A DNA stretch of 64,000 bases from Bugulina stolonifera (Eukaryota; Bryozoa; Gymnolaemata; Cheilostomatida; Bugulidae): positions 2,480,001-2,544,000 of the forward strand of contig OW285190.1 of NCBI GenBank assembly GCA_935421135.1. The letters are read 5' to 3'. Below, piece after piece: positions 35,755-46,594 of the stretch. Every line of letters begins with the position of its first letter. Within the stretch, counting starts at the first letter, position 1. The notes beneath the pieces were generated by a model. The model was not told the origin of the DNA, did not search any database, and saw only the letters and a list, made by a program, of their open reading frames with translations. Made by a program: the position numbers and the translations under genes.

Positions 35755-38700
35755 ATGGACCAAATAAGGAACCTGCTCCAGCAGGTGATGTACCAAGCCG
35801 AGCAGGACCTCAAAACACTCAGCTACAACGGACAAGAGGACGTCGAACTCTTCATAGAAGACTTCACCGCTATGGCAGAGTGTTGCAACTGGAATGACAG
35901 AGCACGCCTCATACGGCTTAAAGCCGCCCTACACGGGCCCGCACAAGAATGCGGCCGACCCCGATCAGTCGAAGAGATATTTTCCCGACTGAGGGAGCAA
36001 TATGGACTATCTGCCAAAGAAGCCCGATGGAAGCTGTCCATACTGGAACAGCCAGCCCACACGTCACTCAGAGACTATGCAGCTCTCATCCGTAGACTGA
36101 TGGCAACAGCCTTTGAAGGAGCACCCCCTGCATTTTTGGACGAATGGGCTGTAGAGAAGTTCTGCCTCACAGTCCACGACCACGGCCTACGCTGGTACTA
36201 TACATGGTTACAGCCCGATGATATGGAGGAAGCACTGGAAGCCGGAATGGCCTTCCGGAGTAACAAGGATGACAAGGCCAGCCCTCCAAAACCACAAGAA
36301 GAGCTTCCCGCCGACCTCCTACGGAAAGCCCTACATACCCTCCTACAGAAATGTCAAGGCGCAGATGATGGACCAACGGTCACACCGGAGCCCGTCCCAG
36401 TAGACGACCCCATTCCTACTGTAGCCGACACAGACAACAACCCAGGAGAAGGTGGACTCAACCACAATGGTCGTCCACAGAGGCCGACGGACACACCAGG
36501 ACCCGTCCCAGTAGACGAACCCATTCCTACTGGAGCCCAGCAAGGAGAAGGTGGACCACCCCACATTGGTCGTCCACAAAGGCCGACGGATACATCAGAA
36601 CCCGTCCCAGTAGATGAACCCATTCCTACTGCGGCCAAACCCAAGAAGAGTGGACCAAACCACATTGGTCGTCCACAAAGGCCGACGGATACATCAGAAC
36701 CCGTCCCAGTAGATGAACCCATTCCTACTGCGGCCAAACCCAAGAAGAGTGGACCAAACCACAATGGTTGTCCACTGAGGCCGACGGACACATCAGAACC
36801 CGTCCTAGTGGAAGAACCTATACCCACTAAGCCTAAAGTCAAGAGTAGCCACTCCAAACAGAAAACCCCACGGGTAACTAGCCCATCACACTCCAGGCCG
36901 ACGGCGTCACCTACACCCGTCACAGTGGATGAACCTAAACCCACTAGGCCAACACCAGGCAAGAAACGACTCCACTCAAAGCCGGACACATCCGAAGTGA
37001 CCACAGATCACCCCCCAAGGCTGAAAGGACGACTCATATGTCCCGCCCCGTCGGAACAAACCTCACAAGGTAACCCCGACCTATCCTCAACTCAGAAGGA
37101 TCAACAGGATCTGGCCACGTCCAGACCCGACACTAATCAGCAATTGATTCCCGCCAAAATTCAGTATGCCCCGACGGACGACTTATCGTGTGTAGAACTG
37201 CCAGACACCACAGTCCAAGTCCGCGGCCTGAGGATCGACACGGAGCAAACCGTGCTGGACCAAACCGTGCTGGACCAAACCAGAGAGCTACCTCTGAACC
37301 TCTCGAAGAATGTTCAAGTTTCAACAGCCCGACCTGATCCAGAGGACGCGAAATGTCGCGTAGCCGAACCTCAAGACATAATCCCAACGACGGAGATACA
37401 GTCTATACTGCCAGCAGTTCAAGTACACAAAGCAAAACGCTCTTGTACGGAATCTAGCATTGCCGAACAGTTTCAGCCGAAAATACAGATTGCCGAACTC
37501 TCGAAGTCCCCTAAAGCGGATAAGAAGCAATCGAAGGCAACTATTGCCGTGTTCCCGCGCTTATTTGACGAGTCGAACAAAGAAAATGTGCCTGAGGCAT
37601 TGCCTACAATTGAGCCAATTGCTCATCCCTCGGCTAGTATAAATACGACAGCTCACAGACGAGTAGTCCTTTCTCGTTCAGCACTTCACCGAAGCACATG
37701 TATCCCTACATGTGGCAACTTCTGCACTCCTTGTGTCACTGGTGAAGTTAACAGCACTCGTCTCCTTTCTCATTCTCGTGCAGACGAGACGGCTACTCCT
37801 TCTAGTATGGATCACTCCAACCAGCCTGTCTTCACAGCTGAAGGTGAGCAAATCTCAGTGTTACCAGTAGGGAACAAATCAGAATTAGAGGAACAATCCA
37901 CACCTGTGGGACTGTCAGGCATGAATTCTCTCTCCCTCCCCACTCGGCATAGACCAGTCGGGACAGAGGAGAATTCCCCTGAACATTCTCACAGGAAAGA
38001 GCATGAGTTAGAAGGCGGAGGATACACATCAGATGAATTATGTGTTGTAGATGCATCTCCTCTACGGAAGACGCTCACGCCAGACGGCACGCCTCCACCC
38101 ACTCCATCTCCTGTTACCTCTACCCTGAAGTTAGCTACCATTAAGCTGCACAAACTCACTGACAAGCTGCCCATAGAGTCGTCCCAGCATTCCGGAGCCA
38201 CTAAGCCATGGATTAGTACCTTCACTCAACAAGCCCGAGACGACTTGGCTAGAAGGAGTCAACCTAACCTCAAATGTGCAAAGTGTGGCTTCTCCGGCAC
38301 CCTCAAGAGACTGAACATTCACATTTGGCAGCACTTTGCCCGCTTCTACTGTCGCTGCGGACGCAGCTCAGTTAGCCGTGATGCTCTAGGCCATCACTTC
38401 AGTCGGAGATCCAGTATCTGTGGGAAACGTCTCTTCCTCACGGACGGGCCCAGCTATGGGGCCCTCATGGAATGGTGGGGCGTAAAGGATCCCCCACCAT
38501 TTCTACCATGTCGTCCTACTATGGACGGACAGTCGGGGACAAATAAACCAGTCTATTTGCCTAGCTCCTCCTCCACAAGGAAGCGACCTCCCAAGAGACG
38601 GCACAGCCCATCTCCAGAACAGACCCCCGACTCCGCACCTTCTGATGCTACCTCCTCCTCTTCCTCGTCGCCTACCACTCCTGCTGGACCTTCTCCCTGG

Positions 38701-39315
38701 CGACCTCCTGCTAGTACCTCCGCAGTAAGTGTCGGCCCCCCTGGCCGACGCGGACGTCTACCCTCTTGGAAGACAAGGCCTGCTCCAAGGAAGAGTATGC
38801 CTGCTCCTCAGTCAGGCCCTCTCTACGAAGGCTCTCCACCCAAGGTCTCATGTGCAGCTTCTTGTACAGCTTCTCCGACTCTACTGATCGAGCCACTGCA
38901 GTCCAGGCCCACACTAGAGGTCTCACCGCACCGCTCTCCTTATACACCTGCCAGGGACCTACTCCGAGCCACTCCAGACTCTCCTGCCGTCCAGTCCCCA
39001 CCTCCTGCATCTCCTGTACTAACTCAGCCGAATGCCACACGTCCTGCATCTCCGGATCCGTCGTTCATGCAACAACTTGCTGAACTCAAGCCACGGATTC
39101 ACTACCTTGCCAGCCGTCAACAGGTGGGAGACACTCTACGCCAACATCTGGAACCTCTCTATGCTCGAGAAATAGCTCTTCGTGAACTAGCCAACCAGCA
39201 TCTAAACCACCCCCGACAACTCCAGCTTGTACAAGCAGACTTGGATATAGTATCCAGAGAATCTACACTGTACCGTACCCTTCTTAACTTGACACTAGAG
39301 ACACCCATGACCTAG
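35755..39315 (+). CDS. large gag-like protein with C2H2-type fingers
   Basis: An uninterrupted 1186-aa frame. Residues ~20-170 look like a Ty3/gypsy-type capsid (FIEDFTAMAECCNW, RLKAALHGPAQE, SLRDYAALIRRL, LEAGMAF). Residues ~200-400 are a Pro-rich linker with a 33-aa tandem repeat (99-bp period, four units from 36482). ~840-895 holds two Cys/His modules (CAKCG...HIWQH and CRCG...HH...C) in place of the usual CCHC knuckle. A Ser/Pro-rich stretch follows, and the last ~80 residues look helical (LYAREIALRELA). No protease D-S/T-G motif was found. The intact length and nearly identical LTRs argue for recent activity. Confidence 0.85.
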   Translation: MDQIRNLLQQVMYQAEQDLKTLSYNGQEDVELFIEDFTAMAECCNWNDRARLIRLKAALHGPAQECGRPRSVEEIFSRLREQYGLSAKEARWKLSILEQPAHTSLRDYAALIRRLMATAFEGAPPAFLDEWAVEKFCLTVHDHGLRWYYTWLQPDDMEEALEAGMAFRSNKDDKASPPKPQEELPADLLRKALHTLLQKCQGADDGPTVTPEPVPVDDPIPTVADTDNNPGEGGLNHNGRPQRPTDTPGPVPVDEPIPTGAQQGEGGPPHIGRPQRPTDTSEPVPVDEPIPTAAKPKKSGPNHIGRPQRPTDTSEPVPVDEPIPTAAKPKKSGPNHNGCPLRPTDTSEPVLVEEPIPTKPKVKSSHSKQKTPRVTSPSHSRPTASPTPVTVDEPKPTRPTPGKKRLHSKPDTSEVTTDHPPRLKGRLICPAPSEQTSQGNPDLSSTQKDQQDLATSRPDTNQQLIPAKIQYAPTDDLSCVELPDTTVQVRGLRIDTEQTVLDQTVLDQTRELPLNLSKNVQVSTARPDPEDAKCRVAEPQDIIPTTEIQSILPAVQVHKAKRSCTESSIAEQFQPKIQIAELSKSPKADKKQSKATIAVFPRLFDESNKENVPEALPTIEPIAHPSASINTTAHRRVVLSRSALHRSTCIPTCGNFCTPCVTGEVNSTRLLSHSRADETATPSSMDHSNQPVFTAEGEQISVLPVGNKSELEEQSTPVGLSGMNSLSLPTRHRPVGTEENSPEHSHRKEHELEGGGYTSDELCVVDASPLRKTLTPDGTPPPTPSPVTSTLKLATIKLHKLTDKLPIESSQHSGATKPWISTFTQQARDDLARRSQPNLKCAKCGFSGTLKRLNIHIWQHFARFYCRCGRSSVSRDALGHHFSRRSSICGKRLFLTDGPSYGALMEWWGVKDPPPFLPCRPTMDGQSGTNKPVYLPSSSSTRKRPPKRRHSPSPEQTPDSAPSDATSSSSSSPTTPAGPSPWRPPASTSAVSVGPPGRRGRLPSWKTRPAPRKSMPAPQSGPLYEGSPPKVSCAASCTASPTLLIEPLQSRPTLEVSPHRSPYTPARDLLRATPDSPAVQSPPPASPVLTQPNATRPASPDPSFMQQLAELKPRIHYLASRQQVGDTLRQHLEPLYAREIALRELANQHLNHPRQLQLVQADLDIVSRESTLYRTLLNLTLETPMT
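36370..36880 (+). repeat. 99-bp in-frame tandem repeat in gag
   Basis: The mark GGCCGACGGA recurs at 36482, 36581, 36680 and 36779, exactly 99 bp apart. It encodes a Pro-rich 33-aa unit (core RPTDTSEPVPVDEPIPT). The two middle units are almost identical, so copy number may vary. Confidence 0.92.
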
Positions 39316-39328
39316 TGTGAGGGGGCTA

Positions 39329-39991
39329 TGTGATGGTACGCCCAGTCGTATCTTACATCTGACACTCATTATTGCGTGCATACATGTATATATCTGCTTG
39401 TACTTTACTCTTATATTGTTATATATGATTGTATGATTATTTCTAAGTCTTTTAATGCCTTTTATACCCATGTACAGAGGCCCGACCTCTCAGAATCCAT
39501 TGATATTCATTTTGTACATGAATTGGACCATTATAAGCAACTTTTGTAGAACCCGACCTATTTTGGGTCGGCCGTCGGGCTTCCGGCGGCCATCTTGTTG
39601 CGCAACTTCCGGACGACCACACGTCGTCTTTTCCCGACGTCACGTTGGCCGGAAGTCCTTATACTATATAAAGGGCACTGTTTTACTGTTCATTGTCTCA
39701 GTCTACACTTGGCTTTCAATAAAGACACATCTATACTTGATACAGGGACTTTCTCTTCCTTTTACTAGGTCATTCGCTTTGCGAACCGCCTACTAGGTTG
39801 AACTACTCTCTTTCACTGTATAGTCTGAAGGTCGGACTTGAGATCAGATGGGTCGTCTTTGGTAGTATTTGGGCTACTGAGACCGCTCGATCTTTCATGT
39901 AATGCGAAGTCCTATTACCACTCATAGGCACTTCATTTCTGGGTCGATAGTCGTCCAAGGACGACCGCACCAAATCACAGAAACCATTACA
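39329..39991 (+). repeat. 3' LTR of full-length LTR-A element
   Basis: 663 bp, followed by ATAT (39992-39995). It is nearly identical to the 5' LTR. Apparent short frames on either strand are LTR sequence. Confidence 0.95.
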
Positions 39992-40619
39992 ATATAATAA
40001 TGAATGAATGAATAAATGAATGAGTATATGAACGATATAATAAGTGTCACGCAAGGATAAAATTATATATATGGTAATGTCAGCTATTATAATGTTAAAC
40101 CACTACTGTCGCACTATTCAATATTTGCACAATAGTATTGTCCATCCTTTTTCAGTAAGATTGATGTGTTGCTTGTGTTTGGAAACCTAGCTGCTGCCAA
40201 GAAACTGCTATTTTAATATTGGCTAATATCACCTTCAATCAGCCTATGTTGGGAATTTTGGAAGCACTCAAGCAGTCAATATAAAACAGTGCAATGAATG
40301 ACAGTTAGTGTTGGCTCAATTAGATTACTGGGCTATTTTATGCTAGTAGCTTACCTATGTACATAAGTTACAAGTATAGACTTAGGACAGGCATAGCCAT
40401 GGGAACTTAACAGGTCTCAATGCTGACTGGAGGTCATAATAGCCAATGTTCAAATGGGTTTATCTTGACTACCACTAGGTTTACAAAGACAAACAACACA
40501 TCAATCTTCATGAAATAAGATGAACAATATCCCTTGCAAATGTTGAATGGTGAGACAGTAGTGGTTTAAGTACAATGTGAGTACAGTTCGTGTCCAGGCA
40601 GGCTGTTTCACCACAATAC

Positions 40620-41720
40620 TCAATTTAATATAGCCAAGACAAATGCATGTGTATTTGGCATCAGATATACAATGTATAGCCTTCAAATTGACTGTGGAAA
40701 CTGTAGAAGCTTTAGTGTTGTACAGTTGTACATATATACTATTGCAGCAGTATTATACATGTACAAAGTAAAATTTAGATTTATCCCCCCATGGTTTTTG
40801 TCAATGTCTAAAATATTATACATTTGTGGTTGAACTGGTAGTATTTACGACTTCTAATATAAAAATTTTCACCACACATGCTATAATTTATTCTTTGTAT
40901 GTTTCTGTCTTGTAAAGACTATGTTTTTGAAGTAGAAAAAGCTTTAAACACCTATATAATCCGGATATTAAATTGAGTTGGTTAGCAACTTCACATGTAT
41001 AATAGTTAAGGCGGCCAGAGGGCACTAGGGCACTAGTTACTAGCTACTAGTTACTGGCTAATAGCAGATTGGGCTGATAATCAAAGCGGATTGGTTGAAC
41101 TGCTATTAAAAATTGACAGAAATTGAAAGAAGAGTGTCACAGCTGTTCGCTGGTGCAAAAGAAGGTATTAGCACAATCGAATAGCATTTCAACCGAATAG
41201 CATTTCAACCGCGCTAGTCCCATCCCTGGTATCTGGTACTATCTACAATATCTTGTACTATCAATAAGCACAACCATGTACATTTTGTCACTGTGTGGAT
41301 AGATTTCAACTGATCATCTCATGTAATTACTAGGAGTCTAGCTTTGTTTGCAACATTTCTACTGGTTTCCTCAACCTTTCTTCCAAAGTTTCTCTGTTAA
41401 AGTTTCACTCTAAGACATCTTGGCATCTTGTCTCCATATCTAGATGCATCAGCTCTAGAGGCTTGCTTACTTTGAGAAGAAACATGAACCCAGTGTAGAC
41501 CAAACAGTTATCTTTCATTTTTTAGATGTAAATTGAAAATTTTGTAAGTTATTGCACTGCTCTACCATTTGAAACAGCAGACCTTTCGGTTTGAATTTGA
41601 CATCATGCCATTGAATAGGCTGAGTATAATAATGAAGCATACCAAACACAGATGTTGTTGGTAAAACCTTATCACTGGTCAAAATATTTCATAACAATGA
41701 CATATTGGTGTTCTATGAAA
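40620..41720. other. intergenic, nothing recognised
   Basis: AT-rich with no coding-like frame. Confidence 0.45.
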
Positions 41721-41724
41721 TACC

Positions 41725-42829
41725 AAGCTATGCCGATGTGTTGCTCATAAAATAAATTGTAGAAGCATAACCAAGCAGTTTGTTTTCTCTCCTCGTCTAC
41801 TACATAAGTAAGTCTCAGCATATTATCCAAGGTATCCTCATCCAGGTGTCTCCATCAGGATACCGGTAAGTTATTGTTAGTCTGTGTCTCATTTCTATTG
41901 GGCTATTTTACAGCAGTATTATATCAAGCACTTTTACCTGCAGTACTAGAGGCGCAGCAATGGTTAACATGCAACAATGTCAAGAACCCCAAGTTAAAAC
42001 AAGCTTGTTATACAAACATTAGGGTATCTGGAAACTGTACTGTTTCATACGAGACTGCATTGAATAACTGAATGCCTTATGAGTATTCATAACTGTGCGT
42101 GGTAATAGGCCGTTGTGTAATACTGGAAAGAAATTAATGGTTATTGTAGTGCATTGCTATTTATCTAGCATGCACGAGAAATATCCGAACATGCCTATTG
42201 TTAGGTAGGTTTTCACATAAGCTTATTGTAAGGATCTTGCTTCAGATTACAATGATCAATGACTCTTACCATTATTCCTGTTTGCATTACTAACTTTCTC
42301 TTGCTAGTCATGTACACTGTAGCGTATCTTTAGTGTTCTTTTAAGGCTCATGAAGATGGTGACACAGTGTCTCTCTCCTGTATAATATACAGAAGAGAGA
42401 CACAAATATAAACATTATTATGAAGACTATCTCATTCTTTAAAGTAAACTGTCTATTTGCAATAAGATCCGATTGTCTTACTTTTGGTAATGATAGGCCT
42501 ATTAGTAATGTGGTGGAATGTGTCTATCAACTTATGGAATCTCCTTTGCTACTACATTGTACATGTATGTTATCCATGATAGTGACATGCACACCGAATT
42601 TTAGTTTAATAGTGGATTGCTGGATAGAAGACATGGCTAGGTTGGGGGTTAAGAAGATAACAGCTTGATGTAATAATATTACATGACATAGAATAACTGA
42701 GTGTTCATTGGGAACCTGTGGACTGTGATTAATAGGAATAACCACAATCAAAATTAATGGAATTTTAACACATTCTACCTAAAAATAGTAACATTGTTTT
42801 TAGAATTTATTTAGGACTTCTGGTACAAT
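41725..42829 (+). pseudogene. collapsed copy of secreted deaminase-like gene
   Basis: The promoter module (41725-41850) and the exon-1 donor region (GGATACCGGTAAGT at 41857) are preserved, but the start codon is deleted. Most of exon 2 is missing. A scrap matching the middle of exon 2 of copy B (GAAGATGGTGACACAG at 42353) is followed directly by sequence aligning with the 3' flank of copy B (42420-42770 versus 51735-52090). It is a duplicate that lost its coding sequence. Its 3' flank was later hit by a hAT element. Confidence 0.78.
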
Positions 42830-43700
42830 TTAGTTACTAGGCCTGCAACGATGAATCGATAACGATTCTCGATACGATTAATTTCAGCATTTTCAATATC
42901 GATTCATTGCACTCAATATTTTCGATTCTTGTTAATTATATACTTAGTGTTGGGAATCCCAAGTTATCACCATAGCATGGTGGCAGAGCGCCCGCTTTAC
43001 AAACGTGTGGTCATGGGTTCGAATCTCAGTGAAGCACAATTTTTTTCTAGTAATTTTGTTGGCAATAGGTAGATAGCTATAAAATACATCATGTGCTAAG
43101 ATGTATTACTAATATAAGTCTATAATTATATAAATGCCCCAAACATACAATTTATATTTGATATTCCACACAATTAGAAGGGTATGCTTCTGGAATCTAC
43201 TCATTCTAGTCTTTTTGGTGATTCTAAAATGGAATTATCAACTCAATTACTACAACTGACAGTGTTCTAAAATAATGGTAAATGGGTAAATGATTCAAAT
43301 AAATAGCAACATTGATAATTGTGGTCACTGTCTTCATTCACTGCTAGTAGTATAGTCAGTGCACTTCTATACAGACACGCACTCATTGACCCCTGTTTTC
43401 AACCAATCACAAGCCGGTATTTCCGATTTCAACCAATCACAGAAGAGCACAAAAATTTTGCACACGACCTTGCCAAGGTCACCCCAAAATCCCCCCTTCT
43501 GATTGGTCGAAAAAACATTTGCACACTTGACCCCAAACCCGGCCACGACCCCTTCCCTCCCTGCTTCCCACCCTCCTCCCCTCCCCCTCCCCCACCCCCA
43601 TTCCTCCCTCCTCCCCGCCACCGCCCTCGTCCCGTCCGCACCACCACCACCGCCGCCGCCACCACCACCCTCACCACCGCCGCCGCCACCGCCACCACCG

Positions 43701-43735
<35 letters not shown>

Positions 43736-44339
43736 GCCGCCACCGCCACCGCCGCCACCGCCGCCATCACCGCCGCCATCACCGCCGCCATCACCGCCGC
43801 CATCACCGCCGCCATCACCGCCGCCATCACCGTCATCACCGTCATCACCGCCACCCCTCTTCCACCCCGCCCACCCTCCCCCGCAACCCCCACTCACCCG
43901 AACGACCGATCGTTTGAGGCGGTCAAGCCGCGTCCGCCTACGTTGCGTGCGGCGCCGATCGTACACGTGGGGCGCCGATCGTACACGTGGAGGCGACGCC
44001 CGTGCCCCGTATCCACCGGGCCAAGCGACTAGGCTGTGGCCCGCCGCCCATCCCGAGTTCCACTGGGGTGGGACTGGAAAAGATAAGCTGGTCTGATGGT
44101 GGCATTATTGCGAGGAAGGATCGGTTCTATGATATACATTGTATTGACAAGAAAGAAATGTAGGTCAGTACTTCATATCTGTTATAAGTAATAAAAAAAA
44201 AGTAGAACTATAATATAATGATTATTAGGATGAATGAATAAAAGGTTGTGTGCAAGTGTTAGATTTTTGCTTGTCAATAGAGTTTAGTAGGAGACTGAGA
44301 AAAATGTTAAAATAGTCACATTGTGGTAAAAGGGTTATA

Positions 44340-44371
44340 GAGTGTGAGAGAGAGAGAGAGAGAGAGAGAGA
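44340..44371 (+). repeat. (GA)n microsatellite
   Basis: About 14 GA dinucleotides. Confidence 0.9.
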
Positions 44372-44400
44372 TGAGTTTAGGTACTTATTACTCATCTTCA

Positions 44401-44763
44401 TCAGAAGTTGTAGGAGCTATAATATGATGTTTACGACTTCGCTATCAGCATACTCTAATTGATATGCTCCAGCTCCAAACTCTTGACACAGTCTTACCTA
44501 CAAGATAATTTTAGTTTTTTACTCATACGAAGATCGCTCAAGGTGGTCAAAGCAAGAAATCTATACTTCTTATGCATATTTCTCTTATGTTGTTGGTCCC
44601 TTATCATTTCCGGAGATTTGTAGAGGTGAGCTAGTTGTTGAGTGGTTTCACTTTTGTAGTTACGAACTTCAGAATCAGCTCCCAATCTTAGACATGTATG
44701 TAGACATTCGTAGTCTTCATTCTCTATGGCAATGTGAGATGGGGCGTACCCATCTCCCATTCG
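44401..44763 (-). CDS. ankyrin-repeat exons inside the palindromic element
   Basis: On the minus strand, acceptor TATTATAG opens an exon (44763-44498) reading GYAPSHIAIENEDYECLH then LRLGADSEVRN, a recognisable ankyrin repeat, followed by a basic stretch. The exon ends at a GTAAGA donor, and acceptor ATTATAG leads in phase to a short last exon (44416-44401) with a stop. Upstream exons are not visible in the element, so the 5' end is missing or lost. It is either a captured host gene end or a gene of the element; no role can be assigned. Confidence 0.55.
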
Positions 44764-44814
44764 CTATAATACCAAACAAGGACATTGAATTAGACTCCCC
44801 ATCTTACTTATCAT

Positions 44815-45657
44815 TTTACAATACTAGCAATAGAATGAATAAATGTGTACACATGTTAAAATACCATTATATAATAATTTAAACACAATTGAATGAATAA
44901 AAGGCACATATGTAAAGGAGTATGACATACCTATTATTAGCAAGAAAAGGCTGTGTGCATGTGTTAAGTCAGCATATATAATACATTAAATAAACTTTTC
45001 ACAAAGTCAGCATAATATATAATACATTAAATAAACTTTTCACAATAGTAGCAATAGAATAAATAAAAGGTTGTGTGCATGTGTTAAGTCAGCATTATGT
45101 AATTCATTAAATAAACTTTTCACAATAGAAGCAATGGAATAAATAAAAGGTTGTATGCATGTGTTAAGTCAGCATTATGTAATTCATTAAATAAACTTTT
45201 CACAATAGTAGCAATAGAATAAATAAAAGGTTGTATGCATGTGTTAAGTCAGCATTATGTAATTTATTAAATAAACTTTTCACAATAGTAGCAATAGAAT
45301 AAATAAAAGGTTGTATGCATGTGTTAAGTCAGCATTATGTAATTCATTAAATAAACTTTTCACAATAGTAGCAATAGAATAAATAAAAGGTTGTATGCAT
45401 GTGTTAAGTCAGCATTATGTAATACATTAAATAAACTTTTTATAATACTAGCAATATAATGAATAAATGTGTACACATGTTAAAATACCATTATATAATA
45501 ATTTAAACACAATTGAATGAATAAAAGGCACATATGTAAAGGAGTATGACATACCTATTATTAGCAAGAAAAGGCTGCGTGCATGTGTTAAGTCAGCATA
45601 TATAATACATTAAATAAACTTTTCACAAAGTCAGCATAATATATAATACATTAAATA
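44815..45657 (+). repeat. 80-bp tandem repeats between ~220-bp direct repeats
   Basis: Five copies of an 80-bp unit (marks at about 45059, 45139, 45219, 45299, 45379; core AATAAAAGGTTGTATGCATG) are bracketed by a ~220-bp direct repeat (44815-45035 and 45435-45655) that contains related sequence. Each unit carries AATAAA and TTAAATAAAC. Confidence 0.9.
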
Positions 45658-46594
45658 ACAGATATGAAGTACTGACCTACATTTCTTTCTTGTCAATACA
45701 ATGTATATCATAGAACCGATCCTTCCTCGCAATAATGCCACCATCAGACCAGCTTATCTTTTACAGTCCCACCCCAGTGGAACTCGGGATGGGCGGCGGG
45801 CCGCGGCCTAGTCGCTTGGCCCGGTGGATACGGGGCACGGGCGTCGTCTCCACGTGTGCGATCGGCGCCGCACGCAACGTAGGCGGACGCGGCTTGACCG
45901 CCTCAAACGATCGGTCGTTCGGGTGAGTGGGGGTTGCGGGGGAGGGTGGGCGGGGTGGAGGAGGGGTGGCGGTGATGACGGTGATGGCGGCGGTGATGGC
46001 GGCGGTGGTGGTAGCGGTGGCGGCGGTGGCGGCGGCGGTGGTGAGGGTGGTGGTGGCGGCGGTGGCGGTGGTGCGGACGGGACGAGGGCGGTGGCGGGGA
46101 GGAGGGAGGAATGGGGGTGGGGGAGGGGGAGGGGAGGAGGGTGGGAAGGAGGGAGGGAAGGGGTCGTGGCCGGGTTTGGGGTCAAGTGTGCAAATGTTTT
46201 TTCGACCAATCAGAAGGGGGGATTTTGGGGTGACCTTGGCAAGGTCGTGTGCAAAATTTTTGTGCTCTTCTGTGATTGGTTGAAATCGGAAATACCGGCT
46301 TGTGATTGGTTGAAAACAGGGGTCAATGAGTGCGTGTCTGTATAGAAGTGCACTGACTATACTACTACTGCTTGCTTGGGGTTACAGTAACACGATTGCC
46401 TATTGTTGTACTACATAGTTACATTATTTCAGTAAAATTGTGAGATACTGCTATTGGTCTGATTGACCTCACTAGTGTATTTTCTGTTAATTTTGCGCAA
46501 TGAAGTATCGAATCGAAAAAATCGAAAAAGTTAATTGGCAGAATGGAAAAAATCAAAACAGTATTTTGTGAATCATTGCAGGCCTATTAGTTAC

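Larger units (their letters stand above)
34786..39991 (+). mobile_element. young full-length, gag-only Ty3/gypsy-like LTR retrotransposon
   Basis: 5.2 kb with two 663-bp LTRs, target duplication ATAT (34782-34785 and 39992-39995), a 1186-codon gag-like ORF and a purine-rich GTGAGGGGG tract just before the 3' LTR (39317-39325). No protease, reverse transcriptase or integrase is present, so it must rely on an autonomous partner. I did not recognise a standard tRNA primer site after the 5' LTR. Confidence 0.92.
33899..40615 (-). repeat. LTR-B solo LTR split by a full-length LTR-A element
   Basis: The left part is 33899-34785 and the right part resumes at about 39996-40615, ending CACCACA. The whole is flanked by ATAC at 33895-33898 and 40616-40619. 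The LTR-A element (34786-39991) sits inside. The right part is more diverged from its relatives than the left, so only the terminus is firmly assigned. A 19-bp unit with core GACATGGTATCGGCT is tandemly triplicated at 34414-34470. Confidence 0.72.
43346..46366. mobile_element. palindromic element with Polinton-like ends and ~0.7-0.8-kb inverted repeats
   Basis: Left arm 43346-44183, right arm 45658-46366, near-perfect reverse complements; they differ mainly in the length of a CCG/CCA-rich tract. The ends are AGTAGTATAGTCAGTGCAC / GTGCACTGACTATACTACT, with a perfect 6-bp duplication ACTGCT (43340-43345 and 46367-46372). AG...CT ends with 6-bp duplications are known for Polintons, and the same 17-bp terminus closes the Polinton fragment at 19916. 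No polymerase or integrase is present. The long frames across the arms are artefacts of the CCG repeats. Confidence 0.85.
42838..46586. mobile_element. hAT-type element carrying a nested insertion
   Basis: It starts TAGGCCTGCAACGATG and ends AATCATTGCAGGCCTA, with the 8-bp duplication TTAGTTAC at 42830-42837 and 46587-46594. The outer ~480 bp (left) and ~215 bp (right) match the MITE at 30.72-31.25 kb, including the tRNA-like segment. The middle is a separate 3.0-kb palindromic element. Confidence 0.88.

Noticed and set aside
43319..44096. Long open frames (Pro-, Ala/Thr- or Gly-rich) on both strands over the CCG/CCA tract, and the mirror set at 45.8-46.35 kb
   Set aside because: They are produced by a trinucleotide-like GC repeat in the arms of the palindromic element; all frames are open at once and no domain is present.
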